A stretch of 64,000 nucleotides of DNA, taken from NCBI RefSeq assembly GCF_007859615.1, contig NZ_CP042295.1, positions 62,001 through 126,000 of the forward strand, given 5' to 3'. The number at the start of each line of letters is the position of its first letter. The stretch's first letter is position 1. Below, in pieces: positions 45,263 through 54,303 of this stretch. The translations under genes were made by a program, and so were the position numbers. The DNA is from Mycoplasma anserisalpingitidis (GTDB lineage Bacteria; Bacillota_I; Bacilli_A; Mycoplasmatales; Metamycoplasmataceae). The notes below the pieces were generated by a model, which saw nothing but the letters and a program-made list of their open reading frames with translations, was not told the origin of the DNA and did no database searches.

Positions 45263-45324
45263 TATAATAATCATTGAGCCGACGTCGTAGATGTCAAATA
45301 AGCCTAAAGAAATTTAGGTTTTTT
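45263..45324 (+). ncRNA. Candidate short transcript after rbgA (promoter plus terminator)
   Basis: A perfect TATAAT at 45263-45268 immediately follows the rbgA stop, then about 30 bases of unusually GC-rich sequence (GAGCCGACGTCG), then a stem CCTAAA/TTTAGG at 45303-45318 and a T run. The transcript would be about 50 nucleotides. It may be only the rbgA terminator with a chance -10 match. No known RNA family recognised. Confidence 0.35.
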
Positions 45325-45335
45325 ATTTTACAAAT

Positions 45336-45475
45336 TTATGAAATATAGACTTTCCAAGAAAAAAATAAAAAGTTAATTTTTAAGTATATTATTGTAATAT
45401 TTGACTTTTTTTAAAAATTTACATAAGAATTTTTTATTGTTTTATCCTACTTTCCCAGTTAGTAGCATAATAATA
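45336..45475 (+). repeat. Repeat copy A upstream of hsdS
   Basis: First of three related noncoding copies. Landmarks: ATTTATGAAATATA, GACTTTCCAAGA, AAAAATTTACATAAGAA and ACTTTCCCAGTTAGTAG. Same orientation as copy B; inverted relative to copy C beyond hsdS. Confidence 0.85.
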
Positions 45476-45478
45476 TTT

Positions 45479-45525
45479 AAATAAGTGCATGTTAAATATA
45501 AATATGAAAAAACACTTATTTTTTA
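45479..45525. terminator. Hairpin between repeat copies A and B
   Basis: Nine-base-pair stem AAATAAGTG/CACTTATTT with a 25-base loop and a T run. A matching AATAAGTG/CACTTATT hairpin lies next to copy C at 47141, so it seems part of the repeated unit. Confidence 0.6.
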
Positions 45526-45529
45526 TTTT

Positions 45530-45665
45530 AACTCTTAACTTTCCAATAATAATTTAAAAAGTTGTTTTTTTGACCAAATATGTTTAAAATTTTGCATTTT
45601 TATAAAATTTACATAAGAATTTTTATTGGTTATCCTACTTTCTCATTTAGTAGCATAATATTTTT
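45530..45665 (+). repeat. Repeat copy B upstream of hsdS
   Basis: Direct copy of A: AACTTTCCAATA, AAAATTTACATAAGAA, TATCCTACTTTC and TTTAGTAGCATAATA. The best-matching block, about 45 bases at 45606-45660, is near-identical to 45417-45472 of copy A. Ends just before the hsdS promoter. Confidence 0.85.
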
Positions 45666-45690
45666 ATTAGCAAAAAAAGCATTAATAAAA

Positions 45691-45696
45691 TATAAT
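45691..45696 (+). promoter_or_regulatory. -10 box for hsdS
   Basis: TATAAT 22 bases before the hsdS ATG, with TTGGAGA as ribosome site. It lies between repeat copy B and the gene, so it would move with the gene in any inversion at the repeats. Confidence 0.6.
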
Positions 45697-45717
45697 TAAT
45701 TTAACAATTGGAGATTT

Positions 45718-46980
45718 ATGAGTAAAATTTGAGATTTGATTAAAAACGAAAAAGTTGAGTGAAAAAGTTTAGGTGAGATTGGTGTGGTTACTGGTGCTGG
45801 AGTTGATAAAAAAATTAATGACAATGAAAAGTTTGTTACATTACTTAATTACATGGATGTATATAAAAACAAATATATTGATTCATTAATTCCTAGAATG
45901 CGTGTTACTACATCAGATAAAAAAATAATTAGTTGCGATGTTAAAAAAGGAGATATTTTTATAACTCCTAGTTCTGAAACTAAATATGATATTTTTAACA
46001 CTTCAGTTATAGCACAAGATTTGAAAAATACTGTGTATTCTTATCATATCATGAGATTAAGATTAAAGACATATAATTGAATAACATCGTGCTATTTAAA
46101 TTATTATTTCGATAGTCAAAAATTTAAGGATGAAGTATGTAAATTAGTTCATGGTGAGATCAGATTTACAATAGGCAAATCAGATATAGAAAAGGTTAAA
46201 GTCCCTATCCCATCAATAGAAACACAAAACAAAATTGTAAAAATACTTGATAAATTCAACATTTATGTTAAAGAGTTGGAGCGCGAGTTGGAGCGCCGGA
46301 ATAAACAATATCAATACTATAATGAACTATGCTTTAATGATGATTTATTAAAATTTTTATCCAATAAATATGCAACTGAAAGTATTGTTGAAAATAAAGC
46401 CTTAAATCAATTGGGTGTATTCATTAGAGGTAATAATCTGACAAAAAAAGAAATAAGAAATAGTGGTCGACCTGTTGTTAGATACGGTGAGTTACATACT
46501 AAATATAAGTTTGAAACTGATTTTACGCATTCTTTTACTAATAATGATCTTTTCAAGAAACTTAAAAAGGCAATTAAGAATGATTTAATGATAGCATTAA
46601 CTTCTGAAGATAATGATGGCGTATGTAAAACATGTATTTGAAGCGGTGATTATGAAATTGGAATTTCAAGTGACATGTGTATTTTTAGAGGAGATGTAAA
46701 TCCATATTTCTTAAATCATTTTTTCTCAACTGAAAGATTTTTAAAACAAAAAGAAAGATATTTAAGTGGTACAAATATAATAAGAATTTCAACCGATAAT
46801 TTAGGTAAAATAGATATTCCTTTACCTAGTATTGATATACAAAATTTAGTTTCTGAAAAATTGAATAAGTTATATAAAATATCAAATTCAATTTATGAAG
46901 GTCTCCCTAAAGAAATCAAACTTAGAAAACAACAGTATGAATACTATAGAAATAAATTATTAGATTTCCCTAATAATTAA
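45718..46980 (+). CDS. hsdS: Type I restriction-modification specificity subunit (orphan)
   Basis: 420 residues. Two target-recognition domains: the first, about 15-150, opens VEWKSLGEIG and ends VKVPIPSIETQNKIVKIL; the second, about 215-370, ends IDIPLPSIDIQNLVSEKL. Each is followed by a conserved helix: the central one is KELERELERRNKQYQYYN and the distal one RKQQYEYYRNKLLDF. HsdS sets the DNA sequence recognised by the HsdM/HsdR complex. No hsdM or hsdR is in the window. The central helix carries an in-frame 12-bp tandem repeat, and noncoding repeats flank the gene in opposite orientations. Confidence 0.92.
46273..46296 (+). repeat. 12-bp tandem repeat in hsdS central spacer
   Basis: Two exact copies of GAGTTGGAGCGC, in frame, encoding ELER-ELER. 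The GC content is far above the surrounding sequence. It sits where the TAEL repeats of EcoR124-type HsdS set the spacing between the two half-sites. Confidence 0.9.
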
Positions 46981-46997
46981 CCACCAATTGGTGGTTT
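46979..46997 (+). terminator. Terminator of hsdS
   Basis: Palindrome AACCACC-AATT-GGTGGTT followed by TTAT, overlapping the stop codon. Confidence 0.75.
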
Positions 46998-47000
46998 TAT

Positions 47001-47138
47001 TTATACTACTAAGTGGGAAAGTTTAATAAAACCTAAAAATTCCTATGTAAATTTTTAAAAAAGTTTTATTTATAGCAAAACTTTCGCTAAAAATAATCTT
47101 TTTGTTCTTATCTTGGAAAGTCAAAATATTTCATATAT
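47001..47138 (-). repeat. Repeat copy C, inverted, downstream of hsdS
   Basis: On the minus strand it reads ATATATGAAATATTTTGA, CTTTCCAAGA, AAAAATTTACATAGGAA and AACTTTCCCACTTAGTAG in the same order as copy A. A and C therefore form an imperfect inverted repeat with hsdS between them. A stretch GCGAAAGTTTTGC inside C has no clear equivalent in A or B. Confidence 0.85.
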
Positions 47139-47140
47139 AA

Positions 47141-47186
47141 AAAATAAGTGTTTTTTTCACATTTGTGTTTTCTATACACTTATTTT
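47141..47186. repeat. Hairpin next to repeat copy C
   Basis: Perfect 11-base-pair stem AAAATAAGTGT/ACACTTATTTT with a 24-base loop, the counterpart of the hairpin between copies A and B. It might also end transcription from either side. Confidence 0.6.
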
Positions 47187-47208
47187 AAATTTATAGCCAA
47201 ATTTAAAC

Positions 47209-47235
47209 AAAAAAACGTTGAAACTAATCAACGTT
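47209..47235 (-). terminator. Terminator of rplK-rplA
   Basis: Read on the minus strand: stem AACGTTGA/TCAACGTT with a six-base loop followed by a T run, right after the rplA stop. Confidence 0.85.
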
Positions 47236-47241
47236 CTAAAA

Positions 47242-47937
47242 TTATTTATCTAATTTAATTTTAACACTTGGTCCCATTGAAGCTGAAACTGTTAAGTTTA
47301 ACATGTATGTTCCTTTAACAGCAGCTGGTTTTAATTTTCTAATTAAAGAAATTAAAACTTTAGCATTTTCAACTAAGTGTTCAGTAGGCATACTTGATTT
47401 ACCAATTAATGAGTGAACAATACCTGCTTTATCTGTACGATAGTTAGCTTTACCTTTTTTAAGTTCTTCAACTGTTTTTTCAGGTGTAGGTGTAACTGTT
47501 CCTGTTTTAGGGTTAGGCATTAAACCTTTAGGTCCAAGTTTTTTCCCGTATTTACCTAAAATAGGCATCATAGCTGGGTCAGCAACCATAACTTCGAAAT
47601 CAAAGTCATCTTCTTTAATTTTTTGTTCTAATGCTGGTCCATCTAAAACGATGTCTGCTCCAGCTTCTTTAGCTGCTTTTTGTTTTTCCACGTTGTTTGT
47701 AACAACTAATACACGAACATTTTTACCTGTTCCAAATGGTAATAAAACAGCTCCACGTAATTGTTGATCAGCTTTACGAACATCAAGGTTTAAGTTAAAT
47801 GCAAGGTCAATTGAAGAATCGAATTTTGTATAAGAAGTTTTTTTAGCAATTTCAATAGCTTGTTCTAAATCGTAAGCAATTGTTCTATCAAAGCTATCTC
47901 TAGCAGCTTGTAATTTTTTAGAAACTTTTCTAGCCAT
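47242..47937 (-). CDS. rplA: 50S ribosomal protein L1
   Basis: 231 residues, full length. Opens MARKVSKKLQAARDSFD; contains TKFDSSIDLAFNLN, RGAVLLPFGTGK, GKYGKKLGPKGLMPNPKTGT and LVENAKVLISLI, all L1 hallmarks. Forms the mobile L1 stalk near the E site and in many bacteria represses its own operon by binding the rplK leader. Its ATG overlaps the rplK stop by one base, giving translational coupling. Confidence 0.97.
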   Translation of the reverse strand: MARKVSKKLQAARDSFDRTIAYDLEQAIEIAKKTSYTKFDSSIDLAFNLNLDVRKADQQLRGAVLLPFGTGKNVRVLVVTNNVEKQKAAKEAGADIVLDGPALEQKIKEDDFDFEVMVADPAMMPILGKYGKKLGPKGLMPNPKTGTVTPTPEKTVEELKKGKANYRTDKAGIVHSLIGKSSMPTEHLVENAKVLISLIRKLKPAAVKGTYMLNLTVSASMGPSVKIKLDK

Positions 47938-48521
47938 TATTCTTCTCCTTTTTCTTCTTCACCGATTACATTAACATTAATTGATTGACCTTTTGAGTCA
48001 ACTAATTCTTGTGATGCTTTAGCAAGTGATTCTTCTCTCGCTTTATTTAAAGCTTGTTCTTTTGCAGCAGCTTTAGCAGCAGCTTTTGCTTGAGCAATAT
48101 CATCGTATCCTTCAACTAAGATTCCCATGTTTTTAGCTGTACCAGCAATTGTTGCCATAGCAGCTTCAACATCATCAGTATTTAGATCTGGTAATTTGTA
48201 TTCAGCAATACTTCTAAGTTGATCAACTGAAATTGTTCCAGCGATTGTTGTTTTTGAATTTTGTGAACCTTTAGATAATTTAGCAGCTTGTAAAAGTTTA
48301 AATGAAGCTGGTGATGTAAATAATTTAAAATCAAATGATTTATCTTTATATACAGTAATTTCTACAGGAACTGGTTCACTTCCTCTATCTCTAGTTGCGT
48401 CGTTAAATGCTCTAGTAAATTCAGGCATGTTAATTCCAACTCCGGCAAGAGCTGGACCTGGTTTAGCTTGACCAGCGTTGAATTGCAATTTAGCAACACG
48501 AACTACTTCTTTTTTAGCCAT
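47937..48521 (-). CDS. rplK: 50S ribosomal protein L11 with C-terminal extension
   Basis: 194 residues; L11 is normally about 141. The first 140 residues are standard: KLQFNAGQAKPGPALAGVGIN, MPEFTRAFNDAT, FKLFTSPASF and IAGTAKNMGI. The last 50 are an Ala/Lys/Glu-rich helix-prone tail ending GEEEKGEE, not part of the usual fold. The leader upstream contains a possible L1-binding hairpin, and AAGGAT is the ribosome site. Confidence 0.96.
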   Translation of the reverse strand: MAKKEVVRVAKLQFNAGQAKPGPALAGVGINMPEFTRAFNDATRDRGSEPVPVEITVYKDKSFDFKLFTSPASFKLLQAAKLSKGSQNSKTTIAGTISVDQLRSIAEYKLPDLNTDDVEAAMATIAGTAKNMGILVEGYDDIAQAKAAAKAAAKEQALNKAREESLAKASQELVDSKGQSINVNVIGEEEKGEE

Positions 48522-48542
48522 GTTTGTATCCTTTCGATATAT

Positions 48543-48577
48543 GTGGTACTAGCGATCTTCTTGAATAAATCTCCCAC
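48543..48577 (-). promoter_or_regulatory. Possible L1 autoregulatory operator in the rplK leader
   Basis: On the minus strand the roughly 90-base leader contains GTGGGAG, an inner stem GATTT/AGATC (one wobble), and GCTAGTACCAC. The outer GTGG/CCAC stem with GAG opposite a longer purine-containing strand ending UACCAC resembles the L1 site of 23S rRNA helix 76-77. The stem is short, so this is a candidate only. Confidence 0.4.
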
Positions 48578-48619
48578 TAGCTAGAGGCATATTAATATTT
48601 ATATATTAAATGCTTATTT

Positions 48620-48625
48620 ATTATA
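48620..48625 (-). promoter_or_regulatory. -10 box for rplK-rplA
   Basis: TATAAT on the minus strand in the context ACTATATAATAAAT, giving a 5' leader of about 90 bases before the rplK ATG at 48521. Confidence 0.6.
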
Positions 48626-48672
48626 TAGTAAAACCCAAATTTTTAAAATGATTTTTTAGTCAAAAAAAGACT

Positions 48673-48704
48673 AAAAAAACCAAAGTTTTTTACTCTTTTG
48701 GTTT
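48673..48704 (-). terminator. Terminator of secA
   Basis: Minus-strand stem AAACCAAA/TTTGGTTT followed by a T run; the 5' arm lies inside the last secA codons. Confidence 0.7.
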
Positions 48705-51200
48705 CTCTAATTCTTCAATTCTTCTTTTAACTGTTTTATACAATTCGATTAATTGTTTTTCATTTTCTTCATAACTTAAAGTAGGTATAAATGTATAAGT
48801 TCTGGAAAGTTGGATGAAAATCGGATCACTTTTCATTTCTCTTGTAATATTAGTTTTTCTACCAATAGAACTTCTAAATACCGCAAGCATAACTTCATAA
48901 GCAATATTTTCAAGCATTGATTCAAATTTTCTTGTACCTTCTTCAGTGTAAGTTTGGTATGGATTTTTTTGCGCGTATTGAACTAAGTTAGTGTTTGAAC
49001 GAAGCTTATCCATTATATTAATATGATTTTGTCATTTATCATCAAGTATTCTTAAAATAATGTGACGAAGTTGTTCATTAATGTATTCAGCATCATAATT
49101 TATTAAAGCATTTTCTTTTCAAATTTGATAAAGTTCAATAATTTTCTTAGAAATATATTCAGGAAGATCTTGTTCATGAATCATTTTGACTTCTTCAAGA
49201 GAAAATTGATATTTAATAACTTCACCAATATTTTTATTTAGGAAATTAACCAAACTTTGATAATCGAAACTTCCGTTGTGGAGTTTATATTCTTCATTAT
49301 TAGTGATAGATTTAATGCTAAATTTAATCATTCTTTCAACGATAAACGAAGCATCTTCAGTAAGCAAGATTAAATCTCTTTGTGAATAAATTAAATCACG
49401 TTGTTGACGAATAACATCATCGTAATTAAGAACCGATTTACGTGAATCATAGTTAAATCCTTCAATTTTCTTTTGAGCGTGATTAAAACCAAAATTAAGA
49501 TTTTTGTTTGTAATTTCTTTATCTCCAGCATCTCTGTATGCCTCTTGGAAACTTTCATAACTACTAAAACGTTTCATTAATTGATCTTCAAGTGAAAGAA
49601 AGAATTTACTTGTACCAACATCCCCTTGACGACCTGAACGACCTTTAAGCTGATTGTCAATTCTTCTAGCTTCAGCTTTATCAGTTCCTAAAACATAAAG
49701 TCCCCCAAGTTCAAGAGCTTCCTTAGCGAGTTTAATGTCAGTTCCACGACCAGCCATATTTGTTGCGATTGTTACAGCCCCAACTTCTCCAGCTTTAGCA
49801 ATAATTTCAGCTTCAGCAGCATTTTGCTTAGCATTAAGAACTTGATGAGGAATTCCTTTTCTTGAAAGCAGTTCATGAACTATCTCAGAGTCTTCAATTT
49901 GAGCAGTACCAACAAGTACAGGTTGTTTCTTTTTGTAAAGCTCTTCAATTTTTTCAACAACAGCTTTTCATTTTGCATTTGCTGTAGCAAAAATTGCATC
50001 AGGTTCATCAACACGAGCGATAGGTAAGTTAGTAGGAACAACATTTACACGCATATTGTAGATATCAATGAATTCTTGTTCTTCAGTTTTACCTGTACCA
50101 GTCATTCCACAAAGTTTATCAAACATACGGAAAAAGTTTTGATAAGTAATGGTTGCTAAAGTTTTGGTTTCTGGTTCAATTTCAACCATTTCTTTAGCTT
50201 GTAATGCTTGTTGAAGACCTTCAGAATAACTACGACCATCCATGATCCGTCCGGTAAAGGCATCAACTAATTCGATTTTTCCTTCTCTTACAATATATTC
50301 GACATTGTTTTTCATAATTTTGTGAGCTCTAAGAGAGTTAGCAATTCTGTGCACTATTTCACTATTTTCAATATCATAAAGTGAATTGATTTTGTAGAAT
50401 TTGTTAGCTTTTTCAATTCCTGAGTTAGTTAAATTAATCGCTTTTGATTCATCATCAATAACGTAGTCATCTTCATTAAGTGTTCTAACGAATTGATCAG
50501 CAGCAAAATAAAGTTGAGTGTCCTCTCCTTCACCACCAGAGATGATGAGTGGTGTTTTTGCTTCATCAATTAAAATTGAGTCCACCTCGTCAATTAAGCA
50601 AAAATGTAATCCACGTTGAACTTTTTCAGACATATTTGAGACCATATTATCTCTAAGATAGTCAAATCCCATTTCAGCATGAACTGAATAAGTAATGTCT
50701 GCAGCGTAAGCGGCACGTTTAGCATCTTGGGACATTTGCGCTTTATTTAAACCAACTGTTAAACCTAAAAAATTAAAAACTTGACCCATTTCTTGAGCAT
50801 CACGTTCAGAAAGATATTCGTTAACTGTTGAAACAATTGCTCCCTTACCTTCAAGAGCATTTAAATACACAGGTGCAATTGAAGTAATTGTTTTACCTTC
50901 ACCTGTCTTCATTTCAGCAACTGAACCTAGATCAAGTAAAATTCCACCGAGCATTTGTACATCATATGGACGTTTACCTAAAATTCTTTTTGTAGCTTCA
51001 CGACAAACAGCAAAAACTTCTACTCTAAGATCATCAGTAGTTTCACCATTAATTAATCTATTTTTAAACTCATTTGTTTTTTCTTGTAATTCTTGATTAG
51101 ACAACTTTGAAATTTCTGGTTCAAGTTTATTAATTTGAACCAGATTTTTTTCTGCAAGACGCATTTCGCTTGATTTAAAAATTTCTTTGAATTTTTTCAT
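48690..51200 (-). CDS. secA: Preprotein translocase ATPase SecA
   Basis: 836-residue motor that drives proteins through SecYEG. Seen: RPYDVQMLGG, Walker A MKTGEGKT near 100, IDEVDSILIDEA Walker B, preprotein cross-linking region, LCGMTGTGKTEEQEF, ATNMAGRGTDIKL and GRSGRQGDVG. The wing/scaffold part is complete. The zinc-binding C-terminus is absent, as usual in mycoplasmas. Two TGA-Trp. No clear Shine-Dalgarno; a TAAAAT lies close to the ATG. Confidence 0.96.
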
Positions 51201-51260
51201 AGTTATATTTTACCAATATATTTTTATATGATAGATAGTTATTTATATTATTTAATTTAC

Positions 51261-51266
51261 TATAAT
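51261..51266 (+). promoter_or_regulatory. -10 box for uvrC
   Basis: TATAAT 17 bases before ATG 51284, with AAAGGA as ribosome site between them. Confidence 0.6.
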
Positions 51267-51283
51267 TAAACAAAGGATTAAAA

Positions 51284-53005
51284 ATGAATGTTGAACAAAG
51301 AATAGATAATTTAGTTAATCAACCTGGTGTATATATCTGAAAAGATTATTCAGGAAATGTTTTATATGTTGGTAAAGCAAAACGTCTTAAACATAGAATG
51401 AAACAATATTTTGAAGGCAGATTAAATTCTTATAAAACTAATACTTTAGTTGAAAATATCGAAGATTTTGAAGTTTTTTTAACTAAAACAGAACAGGAAG
51501 CATTAATTCTTGAAAAAAACTTAATTGAGAAGTATCACCCACCTTTTAACATTCTTTTAATTGATGATAAACGTTATCCATATTTAAAAATCTGAGTTGA
51601 AAATAAACTTAAATTTAAGTTAGAAAGAAATTTATTAAAACTTAAAGATGATTCAGTTTTTTATTTTGGACCATTTCCTTCAGGTTTAAATGCTTCAAAT
51701 TTAGTAAAGATAATGGAGCGGGAATTTTTATATGAAAATGGACTTCCGATTAAAAATAAAAATATAAATTATTGAAGTAAAAAATTTAGTGAGGCTAAAA
51801 CAGTTTTAAACTTAAAAAATTCTAAATTTGTGAACGAATTAACTTCTAAAATGCATGAAGCAGCACAAATTTGAAACTTCGAATTAGCCAATGACTATAA
51901 AAGTGCTATTTCAACACTTACAAAGATGAGAGATTCACAGGTTGTTGAGCTTGAAACTCAAAAAAATATTGATGTTTTTGCAATTAAAATTACTGATAAC
52001 AAAATTTACATCACAGTACTATTTTATAGATATGGAATTCTTTTGAATAAAGAATTTGATGTAATTGAAATTATCACATCTATTAATAGTGATCTCCAAA
52101 ATTATTTTGAGCAATTTTATGATAATCATGAAACTTGCGATAGTGCAATTTTCAATTCTAAAGATGAAGAGTTAATAAACGATTTGATGTTATTCTTCAA
52201 TATAAAATTTCCTAAAAAAGGAATTCTTAAAGAAATTCAAGATCTTTGTGAAGCTCAAAATGAAATAAATATTAAAGATAATATTTTAAAAGTTGACAAT
52301 TCACGTGAAACAAAACATTTACAAGCATTTTTTGAGCTAAAAAAAATACTTGAATTACCAAAAATTCAAAATTTAATTGTTTTTGATAATTCAACATTAC
52401 AAAATTTTGAACCTGTTGGTGCTGTAGTTTATTTTAATGGAATTCAAAGTGTAAAAAGTAACTACAAAAAATTTAATCATTCTAACTATTTAACTAAAAA
52501 TGATCGTAAATCTGATATTCAATATATGTATTTAACAGTGAAAAGATATTTTGCTCAAAATAGTTTTAATCCAGAAAGCGATTTGATTATTATTGACGGA
52601 GCTGAAGAACAATTATATGAAGCTAAGCGAGCTCTTAAAGAACTAAATATTGATAAATTTAATATTATTTCACTAGTAAAAAATAGTAAACATGAAACTA
52701 AAGCAATAATAAACAGTGATTATATTCATATAAATAAATTTTCAAATAATCTACTTAATTTCTTAAGATATGTTCAATTTGAAGTTGACCGTTTTGCGAA
52801 AACTCACTTTAGAAAAAGACATCTTACTTCAACACTTGAAGGAAGAATTTCTAAGATAAAAGGTGTAGGTCCAGCAATTGAAAAAAGACTACTTGAGCAC
52901 TTTGGAACATACTCAAATATTTACAATGCATCACTTGAGGAATTGTGCAAAATCGTTCCACAAAAATTAGCAATTTCAATACAGAAAATTAAAGATGAAA
53001 ATTAA
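51284..53005 (+). CDS. uvrC: Excinuclease ABC subunit C
   Basis: 573 residues. GIY-YIG nuclease domain at the N-terminus (QPGVYIW, VLYVGKAKRLKHRM, ALILEKNLIEKYHP), a UVR-type region near 190-215, the RNase H-like second nuclease around 330-470 (IVFDNS, LIIIDGAEEQ) and a C-terminal helix-hairpin-helix pair (IKGVGPAIEKRLLEHFG). Makes the dual incisions in nucleotide excision repair with UvrAB. Start chosen at ATG 51284. Several TGA-Trp. Confidence 0.94.
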
Positions 53006-53104
53006 AAGTACCTATAAATCAGGATTTTTTATATTTTTAGTGGATTTGTTTCCATATTATGATTTTTATAACTTGCTTATAAAATTTATGTCAATGAAAT
53101 GTCT

Positions 53105-53110
53105 TATAAT
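53105..53110 (+). promoter_or_regulatory. -10 box for pdhABCD
   Basis: TATAAT in the context GTCTTATAATATAAA about 75 bases before the pdhA ATG. The leader contains an AT-rich TATATATA stretch; AGGAAGGG at 53171 is the ribosome site. Confidence 0.45.
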
Positions 53111-53182
53111 ATAAATGTTGTATATATAAAATTACTATATATAGAACTAAAAATTAATTAAATTTTAGATAGGAAGGGTAAT

Positions 53183-54301
53183 ATGAAAAACTATAAATAT
53201 GTAGTTGTTGATGGGAAAATCAACGTTATGGACGATCCTAATGTAATGGTTCGTCATCTAGATATTGATGGTAATCTTATTGACAAAAAATTCAAACCTG
53301 AATTATCGCCTGAGAGATTACTAGAAGCATACAAATGAATGGTTTTATCAAGACAACAAGACCTTTACATGCTTCAATTACAAAGACAAGGACGTATGCT
53401 AACTTTTGCTCCTAACCTTGGTGAAGAAGCTCTTCAAGTAGCAACAGCTTTTGCTATGGATAAACAAAAAGACTGATTCTTACCAGCCTTTCGTTCAAAC
53501 GCTGCTATGTTAGCATTAGGTGTTCCTGTTTTAAATCAAATGTTATATTGAAATGGAAATGAAAATGGGGCTAAAACTCCTACAGAAAGCAATGTTGTAC
53601 CAGTTAACATTGTTATTGCTAGTCAAATTTCACACTGTGCTGGTGTAGCTTATGGATTAAAACAACAAAAAACTGGTGGTGCTGCAGTTACTTTTATTGG
53701 TAATGGTGGAACAACTGAAGGTGAATTTGCCGAAGGTGTTAACTTTGCAGCTGTTCAAGAATGACCGGCAGTATTTTGTGTTAACAACAACCAATGAGCT
53801 ATTTCAACACCAAATCATTTAGAAACAATTTCACCAACAATTTCTGGAAAAGCGCATGCATTTGGTTGTGCTGGTGTGCGTGTAGATGGAAATGACTTTT
53901 TAGCAAGTTATGAAGTTATTAAAGAAGCTATTGATTATGCTAAAAACGAATCTAAACCAGTTATTGTTGAATTCATAACATGAAGACAAGGTCCTCATAC
54001 AACTTCAGATAACCCAAGAATTTATAGAACTGAAGAACAAGAAAAAGAACAAGAAAAATGAGAACCAATGCACCGTTTTGAAAAATATCTTAAAGATATT
54101 AAAGTACTTACAGATGAACAAAAAGAACAAATTTGAGAAGAATCACTTGCTAAAGTAAAACAAACATATGAAGAACACCTTAAACTTGTAAACACAGATA
54201 TTAATGATATTTTTGATTACACATATGCAACTTTAACACCTGATCTTAAAGAACAAAAAGAAGAAGCTATCAAATTTTGAAGCAATAAAGGAGGGAAATA
54301 A
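53183..54301 (+). CDS. pdhA: Pyruvate dehydrogenase E1 component, alpha subunit
   Basis: 372 residues, seen only with TGA as Trp. E1-alpha features: LQRQGRMLTFAPNLGEEALQV, WFLPAFRSNAAMLALG, ISHCAGVAYGLK, and the thiamine diphosphate region IGNGGTTEGEFAEGVNFA followed by VNNNQWAIST. The usual GDG of the metal-binding motif reads GNG here (Asn174). GPHTTSDNP carries the phosphorylation-loop His. Decarboxylates pyruvate with PdhB. First gene of pdhABCD. Confidence 0.94.
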
Positions 54302-54303
54302 TC

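Noticed and set aside
45336..45665. Repeats upstream of hsdS as a CRISPR array
   Set aside because: Only two direct copies, about 130 bases each and imperfect, with no short uniform spacers and no cas genes; the third copy is inverted beyond hsdS.
45261..47241. Insertion sequence or transposon carrying hsdS
   Set aside because: No transposase or target-site duplication seen; the inverted repeats are internal, long and imperfect, unlike IS ends.
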